A stretch of DNA of 64,000 nucleotides from Drosophila miranda. Its lineage: Eukaryota > Arthropoda > Insecta > Diptera > Drosophilidae. The stretch lies in contig NW_022881614.1 in assembly GCF_003369915.1 (NCBI RefSeq), positions 16,904,336 to 16,968,335 on the forward strand. Direction: 5' to 3'. A program made the translations under genes and the position numbers. Positions within the stretch are counted from its first letter, which is position 1. Every line of letters begins with the position of its first letter. The notes beneath the pieces are model-generated. The model had not been told where the DNA came from, did not search any database, and saw only the letters and a list, made by a program, of their open reading frames with translations. Below, piece after piece: positions 23,634 to 35,108 of the stretch.

Positions 23634-23638
<5 letters not shown>
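23013..23638 (-). pseudogene. ORF1 fragment of Waldo-like element 2
   Basis: About 205 codons of the C-terminal part of the gag-like protein remain, starting at SVSRVKRTAKGALLLELKDA immediately after the CA run. Three zinc knuckles are preserved: CFRCLEIGHVARNC, CFRCGSEEHKISDC, and one beginning CFLCVGKGK. The frame is read through the microsatellite (as a THTHTH repeat), which is not part of the original protein. Confidence 0.85.

Positions 23639-23672
<34 letters not shown>
23639..23672. repeat. (GT)n microsatellite at the 5' end of Waldo-like element 2
   Basis: About 16 GT units directly follow the truncated 5' end of element 2, then TATATCGATTTATATAC. This is the same flank as after element 1. 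Confidence 0.9.
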
Positions 23673-23678
<6 letters not shown>

Positions 23679-25885
23679 CGATTTATATACATACATATAT
23701 TTGTTTTTATAAATGTTAATCTGTTATATTTGTTGTTAATCTCGCTTCGTTTCGATCTTCTTTTATTTTCTTTAGTTTAGTTTTATTTTAATGCCTTTGT
23801 TTATCGTTTAACAAAATGAATAAAAACAATTTGCAATATGTTTTGTCGTTTGGTTTTCTTCTTTGTTTTGTTTTGTTTTGTTTCGTTTTGTTTTATGTTT
23901 TGTTGTATATGCTAATTGATCAATTTATTCGTAATATTCGCACTATTAAAACAATTTAACGCATAATGTGGCATCATTCTCGGCTGCCTGCAACAATGAC
24001 TTGATATTCCCCTTTCCTCTAAGGCTTATCCCCCTGCCGCATGCCTTCTGGTATGGATATTACATTACCGAGTACTTGCAAAACAGTTGATTGCATTTGG
24101 CGGGGAGGATGTTCTTTCGTTCGTTTCGCTTACTTTGCAGCACATTTTTTGTTTTGTTTGGTTTTTCATTCGTTTATTCATCTTATAAATCTAACTGATT
24201 GCATTTACACAGAGTGTGTGACGAGTCTGAGAGTCTGAGGGTCGGGACCGCTCTTCCGGGACGACCTTTGGGGATCAACAACAGAACCTAATCTTAACTG
24301 AACCAAAACGCAACGAGTGATGGGGAAACAAGATTCGTGTGCTGTGGTGTGGGTTTGTCTCTTAAAGCGTTATAGTTAATTGTTAACAATGATTATGATT
24401 ATGGAAGTCAGTTGAAGAAGTCTGTATCAGTATGGAAGCTGAGTAATCATACACACATGTATACCCGTATGCTGGTGGTGCATATACGATGTGCTGCGTA
24501 ATCTCTCGTTTTATTCATTCTTATTATGCAATGCTGCTTGGGGCATTTACACATGCATATGTATATGTATACGTCGTATAGGTATGGGTCGATTCTATAT
24601 ATACGCACAAATGCTCTTCGGCACTCGATTTCCACCTCACTCGATCGGACTCCACTGCCACTGCCACTGCCAATGCCACTGCCACTGCCCCTGCCCCTGC
24701 ACTCCACTCCACTCCACTCCCTCTGTACTCTGCGGCTTAATCATACAGTATACAGTATACAGTATACAGTATATATATAATACATATAGTATATAGTATA
24801 TATAGTATATTTGTGTATTCATCTCATGATCATGATCGTGTTTGGGTTGCACATTACGGGCGAATTCGTTCTCGACTTACTAATAAATTAAAACAACGCT
24901 AATGAATTTGTTTTCCGTTTGCTAATTGTGAGTTCTCGTTTTGTCGCTTTCGTTCCGGAGCTGCACACAACCGCCATCCTGCTTTGGTGCTTTGCTGCTT
25001 TCCTGCTTTCGGCTTCCTCCTCGCTCAACTTCAACTTTCCACTTATTATCGTTATCGTTATCAATTATCAATTTTTCATTTATACATACTAGGGCCTCGC
25101 TCTTATCTATGTATATCTTTTTAGGTTTAATGCCTAGTTTGTGCCTTGGACAAATGCATGTTAAAGAATCATTTAATTTTATTTCATTTCGTTATTACCT
25201 TAGTTTTTCATTGTTCATTGTTCTTTGTTTTATATTTTTGTTTATTTATTTTTTGGCAGAAGACAGATGTGTGATTGATCTTAACTGTGGAAGAGATTGC
25301 GATATTTGTCCACTGTTTGCTTTTTTTTTGGTTCTTTATGCTTCTCAAAGCGCACGAGCACGCTGTTCGAATCGTTCGGAACAGCCTTCGATCAGACAAC
25401 GGAAAGTTTGGAAACTGTGGAGTGTGTGTAAGGCCCATTGGTACCGAGCGAGATCGTTGCGAGCAGCGTAGACCAGCTACGACTGCTAGGGAAGAGAAGA
25501 AACACGATTGCTACGATCGTCACGCGGCATAACGATTGCTTTGGTTGGTTGGTGCTTCGTTTCGACTCGATCGCAGCCGAAAACCGTCTGCACAACTTCG
25601 ATTTGCATTCGCATTTGCAATAACAATTCTATAGCTTAACCAATGACATCGATACGCTTTTTTCGTCTTACCTAACTCTGCCTATACTCGTATGTATGGT
25701 TGTATGTATTTGTATGCTGAGGGTCCCCTTCCGTTGCTGCTCGTGACACCCGAACGATCACAGTGGATCGGGAAGCCTAAACTCAACGGGGACCGGAACT
25801 GGACATGATCTGGCTATGATGATCTACTACAGTGAGATGTCGGGTTTGGCAGTGTTTTTTTCCTTGATGCACACACATCTATAAT
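23672..25885. repeat. Segment X, copy 2 (2.2 kb, fuller version)
   Basis: Copy 2 of the duplicated non-coding segment includes the 1,394 bases (24116-25509) missing from copy 1. That extra part holds simple repeats: CCACTG units at 24653-24690, CACTCC at 24700-24720, a CAGTATA array at 24744-24775 and ATAGTATAT repeats to 24812. There is no convincing open frame. It may be the 3' UTR or flank of Drep2 (read on minus) or Myd88. The right edge is at DINE-1 copy 4. Confidence 0.8.
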
Positions 25886-26955
25886 TATACCCGATACTCA
25901 AAATGAGTATTGGGGTATATTAGATTTGTGGTAAAAGTGGATGTGTGTAACGTCCAGAAGGAATCGTTTCCGAACCCATAAAGTATATATATTCTTGATC
26001 AGCATCAATAGCCGAGTCGATTGAGCCCTGTCTGTCTGTCCGTCCGTCTGTCCGTCCGTCTGTCCGTCCCCTTCAGCGCCTAGTGCTCAAAGACTATAAG
26101 AGCTAGAGCAACGAGTTTTGGATCCAGACTTCTGTGATATGTCACTGCTACAAAAATATTTCAAAACTTCGCCCCGCCCACTTCCGCCCCCACAAAGGAC
26201 GAAAATCTGTGGCATCCACAATTTTAAAGATATGAGAAAACCAAAAACGTAGAATTGTAGAGAATGACCATATCTTTAAGACTGCGGAATCTGAATTGGA
26301 TCGTATTATTATTATAGCCAGCATCAAGAAAACAATTTCATTTTTTCTCGCCCTGTCTCTCTCTAACACACACGTAGCATAGGCGGCTTTGCTTAGAGTA
26401 AAACATTAGCGCCTAGATCTCAGAGACTACAAAAGCTAGAGCAACCAAATTTGGTATCCACACTCCTAATATATCGGACCGAGACGAGTTTGTTTCAAAA
26501 TTTCGCCACACCCCCTTCCGCCCCCGCAAAGGACGAAAATCTGGGGATATTCAAAAATCTCAGAGACTATTAAGGCTAGAGTAACCAAATTTGGTATCTC
26601 AAAATTTCGCCCCACCCTCTTCCGCCCACACAAAGGACGAAAATCTGTTGCATCCACAATATTGCACATTCGAGAAAACTAAAAACGCAGAATCATAGAT
26701 AATGACCATATCTATCAGATTGCTGAATCTGGATCAGATCAGATCATTTTTATAGCCAATAGGAACAAATCAATTTGCAGTGGCTACGCAGCGCCCGACG
26801 TCACGCTCAGACTGATTTTCTGTCTCTTTCGCACGCACTCTTTGTCGTGTCGTTTAATATTAGCGGCGTTTGCCGGAGGAGAGCCATACTGACTTAGTAT
26901 CGGGTATAACCGTAAAGTTGCGGTGTCCGCAGCAACTCACAACGTTCCCCCTCGT
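25886..26955 (+). mobile_element. DINE-1/ISY-type element, copy 4 (right parent of the duplication)
   Basis: It starts TATACCCGATACTC and ends CAACGTTCCCCCTCGT. Diagnostic states are TATATTAGATTTG, TTTCCGAACCC, and in the centre the CACGTAGCATAGGCGGC block of the other subfamily. The right flank (TCTAATTTCGATTTGC) is unlike that of copies 2 and 3, so this is the outer right end of the duplicated block. Confidence 0.9.
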
Positions 26956-28269
26956 TCTAATTTCGATTTGCTCCCTTCTCTGATATTTCCGCCTAGGAAC
27001 ATGGGACGTACATGAATCGGCTACGGGTTGGGTTGTGTTGGTTGGGCTGTGTGTGTGTGTGCGCGCTCAACTCAATGTGTGACGATAGGCTACAATATGT
27101 AATACTTCGATATCAGGCATATTCTTATGGTTTCCCCTTGTTTTTACGCTTTTCACGTTTAAATTTCACTTGAACGTTGAACGTTTTACAACACTACAAG
27201 TAACGGCAGTTTCGCATGAGGATTCTGAATGGGGGATTATGGGAAAATAACAATATATGTACGTATATATGATAGTATTGAAGGAACTGAGGATCTTCCT
27301 ACATAGGAATACGGAATACGAGTACAAACAATTGTGATTTACATTTAGAAGATTTTGAATTCAGTTTACAGTTACAGTTTTTTTAGATTTGTGGTAAAAG
27401 TGGATGTGTGTAACGAGAAGGAATCGTTTCCGACCCCATAAAGTATATATATTCTGGATCAGCATCAATAGCCGAGTCGATTGAGCCCTGTCTGTCTGTC
27501 CGTCTGTCCGTCCGTCCGTCTGTCCGTCCACTAGAGCTCACAACGTTCCACCTCGTTTGTTTTTCGTTTTTCTTCTCAACAACAATTTATAGTCTCTGTT
27601 ATCTTCTCATTGGCAACTTAGAGTTCACGTGATTTAGATTAGATTTCGACTTATGCAAGTGACGCTCGTAGTCGGAGTCGGAGTCGGCTATATGCATGTA
27701 TATGGGCTATCCAACTAAATAAGGCTCGTTTGGCATACGGTACACGGAACATGACATGACTTTTATACAAAAACAAACAACAACAAAGTGGGTGAGAATT
27801 TTGGGACTCAGGGGAAGTTACTATGATGGTAGGTATGCAAGTTCTCTTGTTTGGTTGGGATAGTCGCTTCAATATCGCTTTTCCCGTCTTGAGGAATTCT
27901 CTCGCTAAGTGCTACAAAAACTGCGTTTCATGGGGGGGTGTTGTCTTTGTCTTTCTCTGGTTTCGTGTGTGGATTTTTGGGACTGAACTGACTTTTGTTA
28001 TGCTTACTTCACTATCGTACAATGTGCGACTTGCATTATTATATTCTCATATTAAGTTTTATATATATGTATATGGCTGTATGCATTTGTGTGTGTGTCT
28101 GTCTGTCTGTGTAAGATGTAGCCTCCCGTTTTCCAATTATTTTCGTTTTTCATTTGTAAAATGCGCTAGTTTATTGATACCTCTCTGAGCATTATCTATC
28201 TGCAAATGTGTTTATTCTTTAGTGGCTATGAATGGGTTTGCGTTTGCGTTTGCCCGTATCTGGTTGCGT
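26956..28269 (-). other. Drep2 3' UTR/flank (minus strand)
   Basis: Apart from the DINE-1 remnant this is AT-rich, non-coding DNA downstream of the Drep2 stop. No recognisable protein frame is present. The long T-rich plus-strand stretches are what an A-rich 3' UTR on the minus strand would look like. Confidence 0.4.
27382..27559 (+). mobile_element. DINE-1 internal-deletion remnant
   Basis: Only the first ~150 bases (TTAGATTTGTGGTAAAAG to the GTCC/GTCT microsatellite) and the last ~20 (CTCACAACGTTCCACCTCGT) remain, joined at about 27538. The terminal TATACCCG box is missing. Confidence 0.8.
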
Positions 28270-31200
28270 TTAAATTCTATCCTCCTCGTCCTCTTCCTCG
28301 ACCTCCTCGCCGTTCTCCTCCAGCTCCTCCTTGTAGCCGGGATGCTCAGAAATGGCGTAGTAGTTGCCATTGTAGATGACGCCCAGTTCGCGGAGCGCAT
28401 CGCCGCGTATTGTTGCCTTTATCGTCCAGTTGTAGCAGTCATCCGATTCGGACTCGCGATCCAGACGCTCCACATCGAGTATCTTAGAGTTGAGGCGCTC
28501 CAGGATGATGCCGATATCCTTGATGCTGAGATGGCGCTTCTGGTCCACCGATAACTGATCGATCAGCAGCAGAAATTTCTCGGTCGTCGTCTTGTCGTCC
28601 TCCATCACAGTGTTCTCCGTCTCGCTCTCGGAGCTGTCCCGCTCTGGGGCAATGTCCAGGAAACGAACGTGACCCTTGGTGCCCGAGGAGCGCCGCATAC
28701 TGCCGCTGCCGCCCAGCATAGGATCCATAACCGATGATGACATGGCCAGCGTCGCTGCCGGCTGGGGACTGCTGCTCCCGACCTGGATGGGCGACGTGGC
28801 CACGCTCTTGTGCACGGCTATCTTCCGCCCCTCCTCGTGCAGAGCGCAGCAGTGGAAGTCGCATTCCGTGGTGCTGGGGCTGCCGGCCCTGCTTGGCGTA
28901 TGGGCGTGGTGGGCGCACTCCGGCGTGTGAACGTGCACGGCCCCCACACCCACGGTGCTGTCGAAGGAGCTGCCCTGCTTGGACAAGCGCCTGCTGCCGC
29001 CGGGTATCACAACTCCTGGCGGCAGGACCACTCCGCCGGGATGGTATATACTCGCCGGACCCTCGTCGCTGATCACCGTTATTTGGGGGCTGGCGTAGCG
29101 CGGCTGCGAGGACTGCGACGACACCGACTTGTTGTCCAGCGAACTCTGTGCGGAGAGGCCCTTCTTCGAGGGCGAGTACTTGTCGGAGGAAAGCAGCCCG
29201 TTGCTGCTCCCCAGGCCGGAGCATATGTTGCCGCCGCAAACGCCGCCCCCACCGCCGCCTCCACCACTGCCCCCTCCCTGCCGCTGATCCCAGTGCAAGA
29301 CGACCGTGACACGCCCTTTGTTATCCATAATCTTCCACGATGGTGTCTCATCATGCAGTTCCAGTGCATGGATCGTCTCACAGACGATTTTCGGTATAGC
29401 TGATATGGCTGCAACAGATGAGATTAGTTTGGTTTTCACCAGGGGCAATAAAGGGTCTCACTCACCAGCCTTTATGACATCCACTCCAGTTGGATACCAG
29501 CGTTCGCCCTGCCTTAACAGCAACAAGACCGTATTGTTGGCCAGGGTGCGAAAGTATTCGCCATCCTCGATTTGGGTTCCATCGCACTCCAGAACAACGC
29601 GCACTGGTTCTGAAGCAGGAACCCCCAACTTGTCCTTGCCGCGCACCAAGAGCTCCTCGAATGTTCCAACTACAACGCCTTTACGCACATTCCGCCAACT
29701 GTCCCAGATTTTCAGTGGTCTCTTGCCGCGAGACTCCTGCGAAAGAGCAAAGGAAAAGCAGAGCCCACATTAGCTTAGTCGACGCAGGCGGCTTACGCGA
29801 TGAACAGTGGAAGATGTGGAAGATATGTGGAAGGGCGCATATGTGGGTGGAAGCATGTGTGTGCAGTCGGAATATGGGATATGGGAGTTCCATCTGGGGC
29901 GTGACACCTGTGCCACGCTGCGCAGCCAATTCACAAGTGGGTGTGGCATATCAGAGCAGATCCATCCCCCAGGCAGCGTCATAACATCTTCCGCCCACTA
30001 ATTGTGGTTTGTGCTCGTTAAAAGGGCGCAAATGTCAAGGCCACACCAGCAGCAGGGCGCCGCAGGAGGTCTGGCCGTGCAGTTTTTTTTTTCAGGGAAT
30101 TGATTGAAGGGATCTCCCCAAATCTAGTTTTTTCCAACAACAAAAAAACACCAGAAAATGCAGTAAAAAATCCCAATTAAAATCCTCACAAAAAGGAGCA
30201 ACAGAAGAAGAGGGCGTGTAGGGTGGAGGGCAACGCTACGGCTAACAGCGGGACACAGCTGGGGCTGTTAATCGAATAACAGTAACAGCAACAGAATGGA
30301 GGAAGCGATGAAGAATAACAAAATGCAGCAGCAGCTGCAATGCAAATGCAATAACAGCAGCAGCAGCAGCGAAAGAGGCGAAAAAGGGGCGGTAAAATGG
30401 AGGATGGGGAAAGTGATAGGGAGAGCGAGGCGAAAAAGAGGCAGCTCCAATGTTTAATGTATTGCAAGGACATGAGTGTGGCGCTCCAGTGACCCAGTAA
30501 CGAGTGCAGCACACGAGCTAAATAATATAAAAAGAAGAAGCTCTCTCTCTCTCTCTCTCTCTGTCTCTGTCTCATTCCCTCTCTCGCTTTCACCCAGCAC
30601 CACCCATCATCCATCTGTGGCAAAAATAAAATGTTTGAAAAATTACAAAAAATTCATTCTGACATTTTCTGCTCGACGCCAAAAATACAAAACAGAAGAA
30701 AAAATAAAAAAAACAAAAATAAAACAAAACAGCGGAAAGTTTTCATAAAATATTTCATTTCTTTCCATGCTTCCATGGTACTTTCGCCCCCGTCCTGTGG
30801 GATAGGTCAGTGCTGCGCCCACTGCCATATGGCCGCACGTATTGCAGAGTGGAAGGGAGAGAGGGGAGGCAGGGCCAGGGGCAGGAGCAGGCATTATAAA
30901 ATTTAAAATTAATAAATAAATCAACACAGCCAGAAGAAATGGGGAATACACGTGCCCCTCAACTAATTGGAATGTGAATGGGGGCCACAGACAGTGGGGT
31001 TCCTGTATTCTTGATTTTTATACCCGATACTCAAAATGAGTATTGGGGTATATTAGATTTGTGGTAAAAGTGGATGTGTGTAACGTCCAGAAGGAATCGT
31101 TTCCGAACCCATAAAGTATATATATTCTTGATCAGCATCAATAGCCGAGTCGATTGAGCCCTGTCTGTCTGTCCGTCCGTCCGTCCGTCCGTCTGTCCGT

Positions 31201-34200
31201 CTGTCCGTCTGTCCGTCCCCTTCAGCGCCTAGTGCTCAAAGACTATAAGAGCTAGAGCAACGATGTTTTGGATCCAGACTTCTGTGATATGTCACTGCTA
31301 CAAGAATATTTCAAAACTTTGCCCTGCCCACTTCCGCCCCCACAAAGGGCGAAAATCTGTGGCATCCACAATTTCGACGATACGAGAAAACTAAAAACGC
31401 AGAATCGTAGAAGATGACTATATCTTCTAGAGTGCAAAATCTGAACCAGATCGTATAATTATTATAGCCAGACTCAAGAAAACAATTTCATTCTTTCTCG
31501 CTCTGTCTCTCTCTAACACACAGGTTTCATGGTCGGTTTTGCCAATTGCAAAATATGAGTTCAAGGATCTCAGAACCTATAAGAGCCAGACCAACCAAAT
31601 TTGGTATCCACACTCCTGTGATATCGGACCTTGACCATTTTGACCATTTTGACCCCACCCCCTTCCGCCCCCACAAAGGACGAAAATCTGTTGCATCCAC
31701 AATATTGCAGATTCGAAAAAACTAAAAACGCAGAATCATAGATAATGACCATATCTATCAGATTGCTGAATCTGGATCAGATCAGATCATTTTTATAGCC
31801 AAAAGGAACAAATCAATTTGCACTGGCTACGCAGCGCCCGACGTCACGCTCAGACTGATTTTCTGTCTCTCTCGCACGCACTATTTGTCGGGTCGTTTAA
31901 TATTAGCGGCGTCTGCCGGAGGAGAGCCATACTGACTTAGTATCGGGTATAACTGTAGAGTTGCGGTGTCCGCAGCAACTCACAACGTTCCCCCTCGTTT
32001 CGTTTAATCTTATCCGAATCGGGGAATCGGGGAACCGTGTGCGTGTGAAATTGAAATTTCAATGAATCCACGGCAATCGATGAATGAATGGACGAGTAAT
32101 AGTGGTAGGGAGAGTGAGATGGAATCGATCATTGTTACCCCAGAGGACACGCCGCCGCCGGACATCGATGTGGGTCCCGTTGTGATGGCCGCACCACCCA
32201 CGCCTACGCCAGCCGCAGCCGCCACGCCTCCCTGTGTGACCTGGGCAGCCGCCGCAGCTGCGGCTGCCACTTGTCTGATGCTGAGGCAGTTGCAGAGCGG
32301 CTTCGTCACGCCCAGCGTGCACAGGGCGTTCGACCACATGGCGGCGCTGCTGCAGACACTAGTATCCCCCTTCCCAGCCACGTTTATGCCCGGATTCTTG
32401 GACTTCTTGGCTGTGCTTTGGCTTTCCCTCTATGTGCTATGTATGTCTAATGCGATTTTGATTCAAGGCTAACACTGCACATGGGACACTGCCTTTGATG
32501 TGAGCATAAGCATGCTGCTGATTGTGTTCACTCTTTCGCTAAACAACTCAATTACGATGCACTTTAAAATCTGTAACTCGATTCGCTTCTCATTTGCTTT
32601 CAGAACGATTCTAATTTGCTTGCATACGCTTCCAATGTCTCTCGCTTCTCTCGCTTCTCTTGTCTCTCTATTCTCTTTGCTTCTCTTCTCTTTCCCTATT
32701 CGGTTCGGTTTCTTCTTCTCTTTTCGTTTCTGTTTAAAAACCGTTATATAAAATTGTCATTGGTGCAGTTTCGCGTACGTACAATGTTCAAAAACCGTTG
32801 GAAAACTTGATGAAAAGTTTATAAAATTAAAGCTTATTGCCTATGCTTATTGTTGTACGGTTAATGCCCGCTAAATGCTTATGTGTTTGCTTTATTTTGG
32901 GGGAAAATTCGTTCAAGTTAAAGTTAAACCTAACGTTAAAGTTTCTGTTATTGCCTGGCATACAAATGTATGGAAAGCACGCACGTAGAAAAAACTGCAC
33001 TCCCGAAATGGTTTTAATTTGCTTTTTTTTCTGGTTGTAAAAATGTATTTGTTTTAATTAACTGTTTTTTTTTTTTTTTTAAAGGTCCTCTGCCTGGCGA
33101 AGCAGCAGAGGAGGGTCTACTGTTCTCTCGCTTCGCTTTTGGGGCGCGTCGCCTCGTGTTTTGAGGCAGGTCAGGGCGGACAGCCAGCGCCAGCACCAGC
33201 TATACACGGGTTGACCTTCGCACTTTCACTTTACTACGCGCCTGGCGCTCTGCCTCTGCCTCCGCCTCGAATCGTGAGACCGTCGACGTTTTCATTTGGT
33301 GGTGCATTCGCCTCGCCTTGGATTTCAGTTTGGATTTTCAATGAATTTCTCCACGTTTTTGTTCACTTTTGATTATTATTACTAATTATGGTACAAAAAC
33401 ACCCTTGCTCGATTGCTCTGCGGGACCCTGATCCGTTGCAGCTGTCACGCCCACTTTAGGGTTTAAATATATTTTAACGAAGAGGCAGCGGAATCACGCA
33501 GCTGGTAAAAGAAGGTAGCATCCTTGCTGACTATGGCACGCTGCCTGGCAGAGCAAACTGGGAAATTCTTCTGCTGCTGCTTCCGTTGGGGCTGGGACAC
33601 ATGCAGCGGCACGAACGAGAGCGCGTGAAATGCAGCCCCAAAGCTTCCTTCAGACAGACAAAGAGCGTGCCAAAGAGAAGCAGAGAGCCAAGCGAGAGTG
33701 AAAGCGAATTGGACTGCAGGCTAAGGCATGGAGAGCTTGAGGAGAGCCGTTTGCTTTGCTCAAACAAACATTAACTTGTACCGTTTATTTGCGAGAACAT
33801 TTAATGCATTTTTACTTCTCTATTGAAACTTTGCTCAGCCACTCTCCTGCTTCAGGCAGTGTTGTTCCACAGTTAACATTTGGCTGTGCTAACAAAACGC
33901 GCGCGCACCCCACACGAACGCTCCACAAGTATTCCTTCCCCATCTGGGATCGCCATCAGAGAAACCTCAATCTGAATCTGGCTTTCGATTTCATTTGATT
34001 CGTTCGACACATCTCTGTTAACGAACGTGTACATATTTATTTTGCCTTAAATCAGAATCGATCTGTTGGTGTCTGTCAAATGTTTGTTCAAGAAAAATAG
34101 AGAATTTCATTGCACTTTTTGATTGAAAACAGTATAAGGCAGTCCTGAAATGAGTCTATTGATGGGGCAGAGATCGAGAGTGAGAGAGTAGCTCTCTGCG

Positions 34201-35108
34201 TTTCAAGCTATCATTCCCCTGTTGTCTGTCACAGAACACTGTTAACATTGGCACAAATGTAACGTATTCGGCTGCATTAATTAAAGTAAGCCATGGAAAG
34301 AGGGAGAGAGATAGAGAGAGAAAGAGAGTGGTTTAATTAACATGCACGCCCAATTGCTGTTAAATATGTAACAGATCTATGCGCTGCCAGAGAAGCTCCA
34401 GGAATGTGTAAGAATTTTTGACAATGTTTGGTAACAAAAAATTCACAAAATTCCTGTCCTTTGAGTGTAGCTACAAAAACAACAATCCACCTTACAGTTA
34501 CATGGGACAAAGTCATAGGGGAGGTGGGGGCACATCTGTGTGGGGCGTAAGTATTACCCCAGTTATTTGGGTCAAAGCTATTCACCAGCAAACCAAAACG
34601 AAATGAAGAAACTGCATAAAACATGCACACACACAAACAAGCAATACAAGCAGTAGGGGGGAAACGCACACTGGGAGAAGGACTAATGAAGACTTAAATC
34701 TTAAGCCGTGCATTAAAAGATGCAAGTACGCCAGTAGTTTCGTTTTTTTTTCCCCCCCAAAGACTCCATCCAATCCAGGCGATTCACGCCGATTGTTTCT
34801 GAAAGCCAGTGGTTTTATTAAAAACCCCACGACAATAAAAACAGCGTCGGTGAAAAGTGTACAGTGCAACCAGCAACTTTGGGAACTATGATAGTTGCTC
34901 TCAAGCAACATGCTTGCTGAAAGGAGGTTAAAAGAGATGAGAGATAAAAGATAAAGATGTGTGCAGAATGTATGTGTGTAATGGGCGCAGCTGATTCAAT
35001 AGATGGCGCTGCAAGATGCAGGACCATTTTGGAGCAATTGATGATTAACCGTCTGCCGGTGCATGGGGCGACGGGCGGGCAGCGTTTGGCACTTACCTCT
35101 CTGGCCAT
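28270..35108 (-). CDS. Drep2: Drep2, CIDE-N domain protein of the DNA-fragmentation-factor-related family
   Basis: Three coding exons join in frame on the minus strand: 35108-35097 (only MARE), 29736-29466 and 29408-28270, giving 473 aa. All junctions are GT...AG; the first intron is 5.36 kb, the second 57 nt. Residues ~8-85 are a CIDE-N domain (KRPLKIWDSWRNVRKGVVVG, then VVLECDGTQIEDGEYFRTL). The middle is Gly/Ser-rich and His-rich. The conserved C-terminal part includes TTEKFLLLIDQLSVDQKRHL and ends in an acidic tail. CIDE-N domains polymerise; fly Drep2 is known as a neuronal, synapse-associated member rather than a nuclease. No lesion is seen. The tiny first exon is inferred from the in-frame ATG and a consensus AGAG|GTAAGT donor. 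Assignment to Drep2 rather than another Drep rests on the long C-terminus and gene neighbourhood. Confidence 0.85.
29737..31018 (-). other. Drep2 intron 1, proximal part
   Basis: Intronic, non-coding sequence. A CAG/CAA-rich stretch lies at 30280-30380 and a (CT)n microsatellite at 30541-30563. There is no gene-like frame on either strand. Confidence 0.5.
31019..31999 (+). mobile_element. DINE-1/ISY-type element, copy 5 (in Drep2 intron 1)
   Basis: It runs from TATACCCGATACTC to CACAACGTTCCCCCTCGT and has an expanded (GTCC/GTCT)n tract at 31157-31217. An internal deletion near 31635 leaves an imperfect GACCATTTTGACCATTTTGA repeat. It is antisense to the Drep2 transcript. Confidence 0.9.
32062..32472 (+). 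CDS. Small Ala/Pro-rich protein with a possible C-terminal membrane segment, nested in the Drep2 intron
   Basis: The open frame of 136 codons is on the strand opposite Drep2. Codon use from about 32150 to 32350 is strongly fly-coding-like (third position mostly C or G). The protein has an acidic N-terminal region (ESIIVTPEDTPPPDIDVG), an Ala/Pro/Thr-rich middle, then HRAFDHMAALLQTLVSPFPA and a hydrophobic FLDFLAVLWLSLYVLC segment that could span a membrane. A GTATGT donor lies at about 32440, so this may be one exon of a longer gene. It could also be a conserved alternative exon on the other strand. I do not recognise the family. Confidence 0.45.
   Translation: MNPRQSMNEWTSNSGRESEMESIIVTPEDTPPPDIDVGPVVMAAPPTPTPAAAATPPCVTWAAAAAAAATCLMLRQLQSGFVTPSVHRAFDHMAALLQTLVSPFPATFMPGFLDFLAVLWLSLYVLCMSNAILIQG
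32473..35096 (-). other. Drep2 intron 1, distal part
   Basis: Non-coding DNA with AT-rich tracts, a poly(T) near 33065, purine repeats (GAGAGAG at 34300-34330) and scattered short frames without domain features. Part of 33080-33350 is GC-richer but holds no convincing exon. Confidence 0.45.

Larger units (their letters stand above)
19855..23638 (-). mobile_element. Waldo-like R1-clade retrotransposon, element 2 (5'-truncated)
   Basis: The order on the minus strand is partial ORF1 (to 23013), ORF2 (23020-20028, one frameshift), 3' UTR and poly(A). The 5' end joins a CA run directly inside ORF1, so the N-terminal half of ORF1 and the 5' UTR are missing, as expected from incomplete reverse transcription. 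It belongs to a different family from element 1: the ORF2 proteins align throughout but differ at a large share of positions. Both are in the same orientation and at equivalent sites of a duplicated segment. Confidence 0.85.

Noticed and set aside
23047..23712. 221-codon plus-strand ORF
   Set aside because: Opposite strand of the zinc-knuckle ORF1 fragment; the tail is read through the GT repeat.
24650..24812. Possible regulatory array in segment X copy 2 (CCACTG and CAGTATA repeats)
   Set aside because: Simple tandem repeats without a recognised factor motif; described as part of the segment only.
29079..29414. Alternative frames through the Gly-rich part of Drep2
   Set aside because: Overlap the spliced Drep2 frame and read GC-rich repeats; no domain.
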